Translations under genes and position numbers: made by a program
Assembly (NCBI GenBank): GCA_963754845.1
Contig: CAVWHE010000001.1
Coordinates: 1 to 64,000 of the forward strand
DNA from: JAKASV01 sp963754845
GTDB lineage: Bacteria; Babelota; Babeliae; Babelales; Vermiphilaceae
DNA: 64,000 bases
Direction: 5' to 3'
Shown: positions 1-8,455 of the stretch, piece by piece
Layout: each line of letters starts with the position of its first letter
How positions within the stretch are numbered: position 1 is the first letter of the stretch
The notes under the pieces: generated by a model
The model's database searches: none
The model's input: only the letters and a program-made list of their open reading frames with translations
Told to the model about the DNA's origin: nothing

Positions 1-559
1 ACCGCGCGGGAGAGGATCCAACAGGCTGTTGGCGCCCTTGGGTGTCCAGAGGGGGGTTGGGCGTGCAACCCTCCCTTTGGTGCCGCCCGCATAGGGCATT
101 AATTCCGTCGCCCGCATAGGGCGTTCTCCCCATCATAGTGCATTCAGAGAGGACTCTTGCTGTTATTGCCTTTGGGGATCCAAGGGGAGTTGGGCGTGCA
201 ACCCTCCCTTTGGTGCCGCCCGCATAGGGCGTTCTCCCTGTCGCAGGGCATTCAAAACAAGCTTTTGGTGTTATTGTGTTGCCGCTGTGGCTAAAGAGCG
301 TGTAACCGTCGGGGACATGCGGGCGTGCCGCTGCCGGGTGTGTACCACGGGCAACGCCGTCGATACCGGTACTGTTGGCGGTGCTCACAACTGCCGGCTC
401 ACGAGGCGGTTGGGGAGTACCGGGTACGGCCAATGCTGCCGTCGGGCCGGTGAACATGAAAAAGATGGCGAGCGATGCACGAAAAAAAGATGGTGCCGGT
501 GCGCGATGACGGGCGTTGCAGGTGCGCGATTGCATTGAATAACGGACGAGAAACTTCAT
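1..559 (-). CDS. Partial exported repeat protein, runs off left edge
   Basis: On the minus strand an uninterrupted frame of 186 codons runs from an ATG at 559 to the window edge. It is preceded by a strong AGGAGG ribosome site (about 564-569). The N-terminus is basic (MKFLVRYS...), followed by a hydrophobic stretch (SLAIFFMFTG) and a likely signal-peptidase site after TAALA near residue 44, so export is predicted. The mature part is rich in Pro, Gly, Thr and Arg. It carries a repeated unit with the pattern EC-x4-GRTPYAG (two in-frame copies), and a third DNA copy lies in a different frame. No known domain is recognised. The C-terminus lies outside the window. Seen: open frame, ribosome site, signal-like N-terminus. 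Inferred: secretion. Opposite-strand ORFs here have no ribosome site. Confidence 0.6.
   Translation of the reverse strand, partial: MKFLVRYSMQSRTCNARHRAPAPSFFRASLAIFFMFTGPTAALAVPGTPQPPREPAVVSTANSTGIDGVARGTHPAAARPHVPDGYTLFSHSGNTITPKACFECPATGRTPYAGGTKGRVARPTPLGSPKAITARVLSECTMMGRTPYAGDGINALCGRHQREGCTPNPPLDTQGRQQPVGSSPAR
56..238. repeat. Direct repeats within the partial exported gene
   Basis: A 42-bp sequence at 56-97 recurs exactly at 189-230 (it begins gttgggcgtgcaaccctccc). A 22-bp sequence at 109-130 (cgcccgcatagggcgttctc plus cc) recurs at 217-238. Together they give degenerate tandem units of roughly 110-130 bp. They lie inside the minus-strand frame described for 1-559, where the copies are not all in the same reading frame. 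Confidence 0.85.
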
Positions 560-811
560 GACCCCTCCTGCGTATAAAATCAGACTATCTCACCTGTTCA
601 TTTATACCTGCAATCTTACGCCCTCTGGCTGGAACATGTCAATGGCGAAAAGTGTCGTGTAAATGCCGTCGGATTTGAGCCTAGCAGGTACAGGAAGGGC
701 TCGTCGGGGTTGGACCGGAACAATCACGTGCTGTGTTTCCGTTGAAAAATTTTTAAAAAGTTGGTAGATGTTGAATGGTTATCTTTTCAATTTTTTGTCG
801 GGAGGGTTTTC

Positions 812-1411
812 GTGAAAAAGTTAGTGTCAGTCGTCCTTGCCGCTGCATTTCTTGTGTGTCCGGGACTGCGGTGTGACGATAAAAATCCGCCTGAGTCGAT
901 CGATCAATCACCCTTTTCTTTGACGCCCGAGCAGCGTGCGCTTCTTATCGAAAAGCTTGCGATTTACCGAGGAATCATGACCGCAAGTAAGCAAGCGCGT
1001 GAAAGTAAAGCGTGCAAGGAGAAAATCAAGAACTTCCAAGAAAGTTTTGAGCAACTTGTTGGTGTCTACAGTACTGAATTGGCAGAACGTCTTGACGACA
1101 ACGGCAAGTCTGTTATGCGCTCTATCATTCTCGATGCCCAGCAGGCCGTTGATCTTGTAAAAGATGAGGCACCGAAGATTTTTGATCCTGCTCTTGATCG
1201 TGAAAAACGCGACCAGCTTATCGAGAATCTTGCCGAAAAACTCGATGGCCCGTGCACGAAACTTGCGTGCGATGTTGCGCCTTTCAATGTTTTGTCCCAG
1301 GAAAGTCGCCAAGATCCCGAGAAAGCTGCTGCCGACGTTTGCGATTTTATGGCTTCCCTTAATGCCGTACTTAATAAGTTTCTTGCGGCATTTGGCGGTG
1401 CCCAGCGGTAG
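812..1411 (+). CDS. Small exported protein of unknown function
   Basis: The 199-codon gene starts at GTG 812, chosen because GGGAGG lies just upstream (800-805) and the protein then begins with a classic signal peptide (VKKLVSVVLAAAFLVCPG). A longer frame from TTG 761 would bury this signal. After cleavage the protein is about 180 residues, mostly charged and probably helical, with several cysteines (CKEK, CTKLAC, VCDF) that could form disulfides outside the cytoplasm. A cysteine in GLRC near residue 22 does not fit a good lipobox. It is diverged from the partial gene on its left and followed by a strong hairpin. No family is recognised. Confidence 0.75.
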   Translation: MKKLVSVVLAAAFLVCPGLRCDDKNPPESIDQSPFSLTPEQRALLIEKLAIYRGIMTASKQARESKACKEKIKNFQESFEQLVGVYSTELAERLDDNGKSVMRSIILDAQQAVDLVKDEAPKIFDPALDREKRDQLIENLAEKLDGPCTKLACDVAPFNVLSQESRQDPEKAAADVCDFMASLNAVLNKFLAAFGGAQR

Positions 1412-1474
1412 GTACGGTGGGGAGTGTGTGATTCGTGATTATGTGGTTACGTGATTAAGAGGATCATCGTGGAA

Positions 1475-1506
1475 AGCGAGCGTGCGGAAAGAACCGCGCG
1501 CTCGCT
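1475..1506 (+). terminator. Hairpin terminator after the exported protein gene
   Basis: AGCGAGCGTGCGG (1475-1487) pairs with CCGCGCGCTCGCT (1494-1506) through 13 base pairs, one of them G-T, around a 6-nt loop. The sequence CTTT follows. It lies 63 bp after the stop at 1411 and before the ribosome site of the next gene. Confidence 0.7.
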
Positions 1507-1574
1507 CTTTAGACGCGCTGTCGGCGGCGTCCGGGGTAGTGTGCTCTCGTAGGTGCCAGGTGTAAGGAGTCGTG

Positions 1575-3899
1575 ATGGCCAAAAGCGTGAAGACTGTGCG
1601 TGGTGTTGGTGATGTGAGTGTTGTTTGTGAACCGTGTCAGGCTCTGCCGTGGTTTATGTATGTTATTCCACCGAGCGTTCTCGCGTGTCTGACGCTTCTC
1701 TTTTATTATCCTTCACGCGCCTATGAATTTCAGTTTGACGACATCGCCAACATCAGCAAACTCTACGAAATTCGCACGAGCAATTTCTGGGGGATGTTTT
1801 TTTCAGGACCACGCTGGATAGGTCGATGGCTCAATGCTCTTCACTATAGCATCGGGAGATTCGATCCTCTCAATTACCGCCTAGGTAACATTGTTGTGCA
1901 CATCGCAACGGGTATATGCGTGTTTTTCTTTTGCGTGTATGCCCTGAGAAATCTCAAAAAACGCTCAATCATCCGCGATAACGCCCTTGCGATTGCCACG
2001 CTCACTGCCGCGCTCTTTATGCTCCACCCTGTTCAAACTCAAACGGTTTCGTACGTCATTCAGGGCAAACTTGAAGGCGTTGCGGCGCTTTTTATCATGG
2101 CCGTGTCACTCTGCTTTGTGTTTGCCTACACCGCGCAAAGCGCTTTTGCTGGCTACGTTCTCAAGATTCTTTTCTTCGCTCTGGCCGCTCTTGCTACCGG
2201 CTCGAAGGAGATTTTTATCGTCGCGCCGTTTATCGTCGCGCTTGTCGACTGGTTTTTTGTTGCTCAAGGTTCATGGAATGAGCTCAAGGGTCGCTGGCTT
2301 TTTCATCTGTGTGATGGTGTCGTCGTTGCCGGTCTTTATATTTGGTTTTTGCGTGCTGATTTCTTTGTGCGTGCGCTCACGTTGCAGTGGCGGGTCAATA
2401 ATAACATCGGCAACGTCATCACGCAGAGGCCCCTTGAAGCCATAGAGCCACTCACATACTTCATGTCGGAATTCAAAGTCGTCCTTCACTACCTCTTTAT
2501 ATTCGTGTGGCCCTTTAATATAAGCGTCGAATATGACTGGGTCCTTTCGCGTTCATTTTTTGCTCCCGACTGTTTTTTTCCTTTTTTAGCCCTCCTTGCT
2601 TGTGGCTTTTTTATCGGTTATAGACTGAGACGCGATCCCATCGATCTCATTGCCTTCGGCCTTATATGGTTTTTCGTGTGTGTTGTACCACGCTCGTCCA
2701 TCATTCCTTCATCGGAACTTATCGTCGATTACAAAACGTACGCGGCTTCCATTGGTTGGCTCTTCGTTGTCGCAGCTGCCCTTGTATACGGCGTGAACGT
2801 TCTTGCATCGTTCGTGCCAAATGTGCGGCTCCTGAGGAATTCCACGGGTACGTCTATGGTACTCACTGCCGCTCTCGGCATTGTTCTTGGTGCGGCAACA
2901 ATGAAGCGCAACACTGTGTGGCGATCGGGTCTTGAGTTTTGGGCAAACATGATTAAAAATGCTCCCGGCAAGGCGCGTGTTTACAACAATTACGGCGTCG
3001 AGCTCTCTCAAAAATTACAAAAATACAAAGAATCGATATCTTACTACCAGCGCGCCATCGCCATGGACCAGTACTACCCCGATCCGCACAACAACCTTGC
3101 CGTTGTGTACGCATATCTGGGCGAGATTGACAACGCCATTATCGAAATGCAGGAAGGCCTCCGCCTCTGCCCCAACTATCCCGAGGGGTACAATAACCTC
3201 GCGGCGTTCTATCTTCACAAAAAAGATTATGAAAAGGCCGAGCAGTGCCTTAACGTTGCCATCAAACTGAGACCGAGTTATGGGAAGGCCTATTTCAACC
3301 GTGCTCGTTTGTACGCCCAGCAGGACAAAAAGGAACTTGCACTTGCCGATTTCAAAAATGCCTGCACCCGCGCCGATCTTGACAATGAGTTCGGGTTTAC
3401 CGCTTACGGTCAGTACGCCTTTCAAAATAAATTTTTCAAAGATGCAATTTTAGCTTTCAGCAAACTTGTTGACATTGCACCGGGATCGGCAGTGGCACAT
3501 GCAAATCTTGGCAATGTTTACCACGCGTTCGGCGACTACACCAAAGCCGTAGCGTCATACGAGTGCGCCTTGGAACACGATCCTCACAACGCACGTGCAA
3601 CGTTCAATCTCGGTGAAACGTTTCGCAAACTTGGGGAACATGCCAAGGCCATCGCATGTTTCAGGCGTCTCGATGTGCGTATGTCGCCGATGGTGGGCAT
3701 CAGCATGGCCGACTGTTTTATCGAACTTGGCACTCCAGATGAGGCACGAAAGGTCCTTGAAGCAATGCTCATCATGCCTTGTGCCAAGGATGTCAAGCAT
3801 ACGGTCCAGACCATGCTTGCCGAACTAACGTCTGGCGAGGCCTCAAAGGTGTCGCGCACCAAGGTGCCGCGCACCACTGTCTCGTGCGCAACAACCTAA
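1575..3899 (+). CDS. TMTC/PMT-like membrane glycosyltransferase with TPR repeats
   Basis: Predicted 774-residue integral membrane protein. Roughly residues 25-440 contain ten or more hydrophobic helices. An early DD motif (QFDDIANI) and HPVQTQTVSYV follow the pattern of the O-mannosyltransferase/TMTC (DUF1736) group, which moves sugars from lipid carriers to proteins on the outer face of the membrane. From about residue 460 to 740 there are about eight tetratricopeptide repeats (for example NNYGVEL, HNNLAVVYAYLGE, YNNLAAFYLHKKDYEKA, AHANLGNVYHAFGDYTKA), probably facing outward for protein binding. The ATG at 1575 is chosen because AAGGAG ends five bases before it; a GTG at 1572 is the alternative. 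It stands alone between a terminator and an IS remnant. Family placement comes from motifs; the exact sugar and target are unknown. Confidence 0.75.
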   Translation: MAKSVKTVRGVGDVSVVCEPCQALPWFMYVIPPSVLACLTLLFYYPSRAYEFQFDDIANISKLYEIRTSNFWGMFFSGPRWIGRWLNALHYSIGRFDPLNYRLGNIVVHIATGICVFFFCVYALRNLKKRSIIRDNALAIATLTAALFMLHPVQTQTVSYVIQGKLEGVAALFIMAVSLCFVFAYTAQSAFAGYVLKILFFALAALATGSKEIFIVAPFIVALVDWFFVAQGSWNELKGRWLFHLCDGVVVAGLYIWFLRADFFVRALTLQWRVNNNIGNVITQRPLEAIEPLTYFMSEFKVVLHYLFIFVWPFNISVEYDWVLSRSFFAPDCFFPFLALLACGFFIGYRLRRDPIDLIAFGLIWFFVCVVPRSSIIPSSELIVDYKTYAASIGWLFVVAAALVYGVNVLASFVPNVRLLRNSTGTSMVLTAALGIVLGAATMKRNTVWRSGLEFWANMIKNAPGKARVYNNYGVELSQKLQKYKESISYYQRAIAMDQYYPDPHNNLAVVYAYLGEIDNAIIEMQEGLRLCPNYPEGYNNLAAFYLHKKDYEKAEQCLNVAIKLRPSYGKAYFNRARLYAQQDKKELALADFKNACTRADLDNEFGFTAYGQYAFQNKFFKDAILAFSKLVDIAPGSAVAHANLGNVYHAFGDYTKAVASYECALEHDPHNARATFNLGETFRKLGEHAKAIACFRRLDVRMSPMVGISMADCFIELGTPDEARKVLEAMLIMPCAKDVKHTVQTMLAELTSGEASKVSRTKVPRTTVSCATT

Positions 3900-4030
3900 A
3901 GTTTGGCATTGTCGGTGGGCTCGCTGAGCGAAGGTTTTTTGTTTCAAATATAGCAATCTATTGATTTTCGCCCTTCATTTTATTTAAAATATGAATAATG
4001 AGTGAGCGGAGTGCATAGACTAAGTTGAAG

Positions 4031-4096
4031 TGCAACACCTATCCTGTTATATAATTATTTTATATGCAAAAAATCCAACAGGAAAAAGGTGTTGCA
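4031..4096. repeat. Inverted repeat at the IS30 remnant
   Basis: TGCAACACCT (4031-4040) is the exact reverse complement of AGGTGTTGCA (4087-4096). Inside it CCTGTT (4043-4048) pairs with AACAGG (4077-4082). The right arm ends in the first base of the transposase fragment start codon. The sequence resembles the terminal inverted repeats of some IS30-family elements, so this may be a relic of an element end. No matching right end was found further along. Confidence 0.6.
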
Positions 4097-4266
4097 TGAG
4101 AAAGTATACACAAATTTCGCAGGCAGAAAGAGCAAAGATTTTTGAAGTTCACAACAGTGGCCAATCAGCTCGCTTCATAGCTCGAAGTCTGGAAAGAGCG
4201 CCATCAACGATCAGTAGGGAGTTGAGAAGAAATAGCAACGAGCGGCGACAGATCACTGGCACTTAA
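4096..4266 (+). pseudogene. IS30-family transposase remnant (N-terminal HTH only)
   Basis: The 56-codon frame starts at ATG 4096. Its first 45 or so residues match the N-terminal helix-turn-helix of IS30-family transposases: QISQAERAKIF, then GQSARFIARSL, then APSTISRELRRN. Full transposases of this family are about 300-350 residues with a DDE catalytic core. Here the frame leaves the family pattern right after RELRRN and stops, and no DDE domain follows in any frame. It is a truncated, inactive relic, and the only insertion-sequence trace found in the window. Confidence 0.75.
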
Positions 4267-4445
4267 GTCGAGATGAACAAAGGGGAGACCCGTTGCGTAG
4301 GTGGGGTAGGTTGTGGTTGGGGTATGTGTGATGGATGGGTAAAGGTGGTGTGGCGCCGGCGGTGCCGTGAACGTGCCGCATGGTGCCGTTGGATCGCTCC
4401 TTTGGTGAACGTCGGAGGTTGTCTTTTTCAAATGGAGGTTCTCTT

Positions 4446-4967
4446 ATGAATAAGTTCATAAAAAGGCTGGGTTGTACGAGTTTTATTTTGACTGCAGCGT
4501 GTTTCTGCGGTGGTCTCGTGGCGGCTGCAACTACAAAGGCCGGGCGTGGTGTGAAGGGCGGCAGTAAACATCAGCAACCTACGGGTGCTAAGATACCAGT
4601 CGAGCGTGGTTGGCATCACCGTTTTGGTCAGCCGCCTCCTCCGCCACCGCCACCGTCGTCGCCCCGGTTTTCCGGCGGCGGGTTGCATCGTGGTCATCAA
4701 CGTCATCAACCCGAGCCCGGTTTTAGGGCAGGCCATGGCCGCCCTGCTGGTATTCCGGGCGTTTGGCACGAGCATCGTCCTCTGCAGCCGATGAAAAAGT
4801 GCGTTGGTCCTCAGTGTCCGCGGCAGGGTGGAGGTCAGCCGTGGCAATGGATACATCATGGCAAACTTACACCGCCACCGCCACCGCCGGGGTTCTTTGG
4901 CGAAGGACCTTCTGGCCGTGGCGTGGTGGGGGCATATGGATATCGTGGAGTCCCAGGGGCGCGGTAA
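4446..4967 (+). CDS. Exported Gly/Pro/His-rich low-complexity protein
   Basis: The 173-codon gene begins at ATG 4446 behind GGAGG (4434-4438). The protein starts with a signal peptide (KRLGCTSFILTAACFCGG...VAAA), so export is likely. The mature part is low complexity: runs of proline (eight in a row near residue 62, another near 140), many Gly, His and Arg, and GxHRGH-like pieces. Such composition fits a flexible cell-surface protein but gives no function. There are no clear domains, and length variation between relatives would be expected. An alternative longer frame from 4380 lacks a ribosome site. Confidence 0.65.
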   Translation: MNKFIKRLGCTSFILTAACFCGGLVAAATTKAGRGVKGGSKHQQPTGAKIPVERGWHHRFGQPPPPPPPPSSPRFSGGGLHRGHQRHQPEPGFRAGHGRPAGIPGVWHEHRPLQPMKKCVGPQCPRQGGGQPWQWIHHGKLTPPPPPPGFFGEGPSGRGVVGAYGYRGVPGAR

Positions 4968-5126
4968 GGTTGGGGGGGGTCACCATGATGGTGGTCGAAG
5001 GCAATCAGCTAGGGCTCAACAAGGAGGTGATTATTTGTAAATTAATGTGATAGTTGTGTGGAATCACGCCATGGTGCGATGAGTCTGTGGTGCGAATGAT
5101 GAGTTCTAAAGACCTGAGGTGTTATC

Positions 5127-5693
5127 GTGAAGAATACCATGAATACAAGGCGTGGATCGGTGAGCGGTGTTTTTGTGTTTTTTGCGGCTCTTGCAATGGG
5201 ACTTTTTACTGGGCTTGGTGGTGCGCAGCAGGATATAAACGAAGTGGTGCAGAGACAGAACAACGAAGAGGAGAGGAATCAGTTGTTGTTAGAAAGTCAA
5301 ACACAGTCTTCTGCTCAAGGTCCGGCGGCGAAGGAATCTGGTCCTATCACTACTATTGTAGCCACTTTTTCTGATGATACCGGCCTCATCAGCATACTCA
5401 TGGAGAAGATGCTGGAAAAAGAAACTTTAAAGCTTGTTGGTGGTGAGTCGTGGAGAAGTCTTTCGGAGGAATTGTCGTTAAAGCCCAGAGAAGTAAGTGG
5501 TGTTTTTGACCGTATCATTGCGAGTGTGCCGACACAGGGCGACTCATCAGCATCCAAGCTTTATAAAACTGCTGAGGCGCTTAACAAAGGTCACAGCAAA
5601 AAAGTTGTTGCCTCTGATTATTACTGGCTCAGCGAGGAGGATATTACGGCTGCAAAACGAGAGAGTGTGTTCAAGTTTAACGGAGACGAGTAA
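5127..5693 (+). CDS. Frameshifted exported repeat protein, N-terminal part
   Basis: The frame starts at GTG 5127 with TGAGGT 5-6 bases upstream and encodes a signal peptide (GVFVFFAALAMGLFTGLGGAQ), an Asn/Gln/Glu-rich linker and the start of a repeat unit (YYWLSEEDITAAK). It stops at TAA 5691. Skipping T5691 continues directly into the next open frame (KYTIDTDSYNLL). The joined sequence aligns with a second copy of the same unit further on (YKWIELDKISAME...), so this and the following CDS are best read as one gene of about 545 codons carrying a one-base shift. Whether the shift is a mutation, a sequencing error or programmed cannot be told. Function unknown. Confidence 0.65.
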   Translation: MKNTMNTRRGSVSGVFVFFAALAMGLFTGLGGAQQDINEVVQRQNNEEERNQLLLESQTQSSAQGPAAKESGPITTIVATFSDDTGLISILMEKMLEKETLKLVGGESWRSLSEELSLKPREVSGVFDRIIASVPTQGDSSASKLYKTAEALNKGHSKKVVASDYYWLSEEDITAAKRESVFKFNGDE

Positions 5694-6765
5694 ATACACA
5701 ATAGACACTGATTCCTACAATCTTCTCAAGTCCATCGTGAGTGACGGGAGTAAATTTGCGAATTTTAAGAGGCTAGTAGCTGGTCCGAAGACTGTTGTAG
5801 CTTCCTATAATAAGGTTAATTCTAAAACTTATGTCCTTATGTATAGTCAGGCTATCTTTCCTACGGACCGTTGGACTGTTTTAAGCAAAGGACGCCTGAA
5901 GACCTTGCAAGACAAAGAAAAGCTCCCGGAAGACGTCCTTATCAGCCTTGATGCTCCCACCGGGTGTAACAGAAACGCATCTGTGCTCGTGCCAGTAAAT
6001 TTTGTTAGAGCGGGACTTCTTTATGATTATGCTCATTCCGATGCTGTGGAGAACTCGGAAGAACCCAGCGTGCGTATGCTTCAAGGTGACTATAAGTGGA
6101 TCGAGCTGGATAAAATAAGTGCTATGGAGAAGTCGGAAGACGAAGTTGAATTTAGGTCTGTCAATAAAGATGACTTTGATTTCTTGAGGTGCTATCGTGA
6201 TGGGATTGATGTTGCTGCACAACGCGTTGGTGCTGAAAACGTTCCTCTTGTTATAGCTTCTTGGAATTCGGTAAATAACCGTCCTCTTGCTGAAAACGTT
6301 CCTCTTGTTATAGCTTCTTGGAATTCGGTAAATAACAGCCTTTCTGTGCTTATGAGTAAACTTTATGTTTTGAATTCGCCGCCATTTTATGGTGAGTGGA
6401 AGATTGCCGGTAAAGATAATTTTAGCTCAAGCTGGCGTGAGAAAGGGCTGTTGCAGGAAGGGCAATTCGAAGAGATAAAGTATAACAAGGGTAGCAAGGA
6501 GGAATTTTTTTATGTATTTATTCCAACGAAATTTGCTAGAGAATGGGATCTTGACGAGGCCTCAGGAAGAACCACCTATTATAAGTGGGTTAACAAAGGC
6601 ATTATAAACAAGAAAGAAATAAGTAAAGAAGATAAATTTTATTATATAACAGAACCCGGTCCGATTGAGAAGACGTCGTTAGAACTATTAAGTGATGATG
6701 CTGTGTGGAAATGCATTGAAGCGCAAGCCAAGGAGGTTGCAGGAAGTCAGCAAATGACAAAATGA
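5692..6765 (+). CDS. Frameshifted exported repeat protein, C-terminal part
   Basis: This frame is open from 5497, but its first part lies inside the preceding CDS in another frame and its ATG has no ribosome site, so the authentic part probably begins at 5692. It encodes the rest of the repeat protein. The units begin YYWLSEEDI (previous CDS), YKWIELDKI and YYKWVNKGI, spaced about 140-175 residues apart, and each is followed by a conserved [VF][LFY]VF/VP-type strand (ASVLVPVNFVRA against FFYVFIPTKFAR). A 57-bp in-frame duplication lies at 6232-6336. With the upstream part it forms an exported protein of unrecognised family. On its own it would lack a start signal and a signal peptide. Confidence 0.6.
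   Translation, partial: KYTIDTDSYNLLKSIVSDGSKFANFKRLVAGPKTVVASYNKVNSKTYVLMYSQAIFPTDRWTVLSKGRLKTLQDKEKLPEDVLISLDAPTGCNRNASVLVPVNFVRAGLLYDYAHSDAVENSEEPSVRMLQGDYKWIELDKISAMEKSEDEVEFRSVNKDDFDFLRCYRDGIDVAAQRVGAENVPLVIASWNSVNNRPLAENVPLVIASWNSVNNSLSVLMSKLYVLNSPPFYGEWKIAGKDNFSSSWREKGLLQEGQFEEIKYNKGSKEEFFYVFIPTKFAREWDLDEASGRTTYYKWVNKGIINKKEISKEDKFYYITEPGPIEKTSLELLSDDAVWKCIEAQAKEVAGSQQMTK
6232..6336 (+). repeat. 57-bp in-frame tandem duplication
   Basis: A 48-bp sequence beginning gctgaaaacgttcctcttgt occurs identically at 6232-6279 and 6289-6336. The period is 57 bp, which adds exactly 19 residues (AENVPLVIASWNSVNN plus a short linker) without changing frame. The exact identity suggests a recent event. 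Confidence 0.9.
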
Positions 6766-6829
6766 TAAGTCATTTTCTCCTGACAAAGTCTGATAATGGT
6801 TATTATGTAAAAACAAGAAGCACAAAGCC

Positions 6830-7023
6830 ATAAAGCTAAGGGGCGTCGTCGTAAACGACGAGGAGAGAAAGGAAGAAAGGGGAAGGCTGAAAGGGGAGAG
6901 TCGCATAATTTGTTATCCCCTCTTTACGCTCTCCCAGCCCCCCTTCTCAATCCCCCCTAAAACCAATCTCACACGACCTCCAAACAAAAAAAATTATTAA
7001 GGAACCAAACAAAACCACCCCCC
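6830..7023. other. Purine-rich then pyrimidine-rich intergenic tract
   Basis: Between convergent genes, 6857-6900 is almost pure A/G on the plus strand, and 6915-7023 is C/T- and A-rich with runs of C. A short hairpin CGTCG...CGACG lies at 6845-6860. There is no credible gene. It may be a transcription end region. Confidence 0.5.
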
Positions 7024-7061
7024 CCTTCATTTTTCTTCTCTTGTCGGCGACTGTCGTCCTA

Positions 7062-8171
7062 TTATTTTTGAGTAGCTCTACTTGTTGCACCATCGGTTTG
7101 CCAAGACCGACAATAGTTCTGAGTCTGAAGCCGCGCGCCACTCCCTCCGTATACGAGAAGCGAGCCAACAAGAATGGGTGGAAAGACGTGTTGCCCAACA
7201 ATGGCCAGGCAGCGCTGCGCATGCCCCGTCGCACGCTCGTAACTGTACACATTTAGTGTGGAACCAGAAAGACACGATGCATAGTAAAATGAGTCACCGA
7301 TAAGGCGAGGCACGATGGGCAAAAGAGATTCATAGAGTCCCTGAGCGCTGTGACTAACAAGTGACGACGGAAGAGTGAACTCAAAAAGTTTCTCCGTCTT
7401 CCAGACCCCTCCGTTGGAAAACACCTCGTTGAAAGCAAAATCCAGGAATTCGTGATCATTGCCACGAAACCCTCGACTCTCAAGAACCCAGCCACGGCAC
7501 GGTGAGCTCATGTGAAGTAAAAGTATGTATCTGTGTCCAAAATCGGCGATGATAAATCTCTTTGTTGCTAACTGTCTTTGGCAATCGTAGTTCCATCCCA
7601 CAATACGATAGTTGAAGGAGTAGTCATCGGACCTCGCACGTTCGATGCAAAAAATGTTGTCACCCACAAGGTAGGGGTAGAAGTAGTCGATGGAGTTTGA
7701 TGTCTCCACAAGTTTCGCAAGATGTCCTTCAAGATCAAGCCCATAAACCCCCCAGCGACCATCGCACTGCGCATGAAAATAGCAGTTCCTTGCATCCAAC
7801 CATTCGACACATTCAATGTCGTAGATGGGTTCGTATATGTCGATAGTTTTTACAGACCTGACATTGAAATGCTTTATGCGAATACGGCCGTTGTCGACAA
7901 ATCCCACACCACTGCCGTCGCTCAAGATACGTACGGCAGCTGGCGTGTACATCGTCGGAATAACTTTGGTCCCGATATTTTTTGCAAGAGACCACTCGTA
8001 GAGCTCGAGCCTGTCAAGAGACCATTGGCACACCACGAAGAATGAGTCAGTACCATCGACTGTTGCCACGGGATAAAGGTACTGAGGAACAACTTCGCAA
8101 GCTGATGGAACAACACCTGTCGAAAGATAAAAAACAAAAACTGTCACCGTGAGGACAACGTAGTTCTTCAT
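7062..8171 (-). CDS. Exported propeller-like protein of unknown function
   Basis: The gene of about 370 codons uses the ATG at 8171, which gives a textbook signal peptide (MKNYVVLTVTVFVFYLS). A frame extending to 8225 has no better start, and neither has a strong ribosome site. The mature protein is rich in Trp, Tyr and Asp, with repeating short strand patterns such as W-x-L-x-x-G...V and GDNIFCIE, YDIECVEWLDA, LVGSLLVYGG. This is reminiscent of TolB/WD-like beta-propellers, but no blade motif is clear enough to name the family. It lies convergent to the frameshifted repeat gene and divergent from the PI-PLC gene. Export and a beta-rich fold are inferred. Confidence 0.65.
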   Translation of the reverse strand: MKNYVVLTVTVFVFYLSTGVVPSACEVVPQYLYPVATVDGTDSFFVVCQWSLDRLELYEWSLAKNIGTKVIPTMYTPAAVRILSDGSGVGFVDNGRIRIKHFNVRSVKTIDIYEPIYDIECVEWLDARNCYFHAQCDGRWGVYGLDLEGHLAKLVETSNSIDYFYPYLVGDNIFCIERARSDDYSFNYRIVGWNYDCQRQLATKRFIIADFGHRYILLLHMSSPCRGWVLESRGFRGNDHEFLDFAFNEVFSNGGVWKTEKLFEFTLPSSLVSHSAQGLYESLLPIVPRLIGDSFYYASCLSGSTLNVYSYERATGHAQRCLAIVGQHVFPPILVGSLLVYGGSGARLQTQNYCRSWQTDGATSRATQK

Positions 8172-8343
8172 AATGTACAGGGATGCACCGCTTTTGCATG
8201 TAAAGTCCACACCAATCTGAAACAAGTGTAAAAAATGCCCATAAAATTGTAAAAAACGACCACGAAGACATCAAAAAATCAGCCGAGCTCGATACAACCA
8301 AAACACGGCTATCAGAAATCCGGAAATAACTTCGGAAATAACA

Positions 8344-8373
8344 TTGAAAAATAACAACAGAAGATTATATAAT
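8344..8373 (+). promoter_or_regulatory. Promoter for the PI-PLC-like gene
   Basis: TTGAAA (8344-8349) and TATAAT (8368-8373) are separated by 18 bp, close to the housekeeping sigma consensus. They lie about 80 bp before the ATG at 8456. Confidence 0.7.
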
Positions 8374-8455
8374 CAAATTGAATTAATTTACAAGAGAGCT
8401 CGTCTCTCGAGAGCTTTCCGTACTGGGCACAAAGAAAGCACAAGAGGAAGACGTT

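Noticed and set aside
1..240. CRISPR-like spacing of short repeats
   Set aside because: Only two or three degenerate copies with unequal spacing inside a coding frame; no cas genes are in the window.
287..538. Plus-strand 83-codon ORF near the left edge
   Set aside because: No ribosome site, and it lies antisense to the better-supported exported gene with AGGAGG and a signal peptide.
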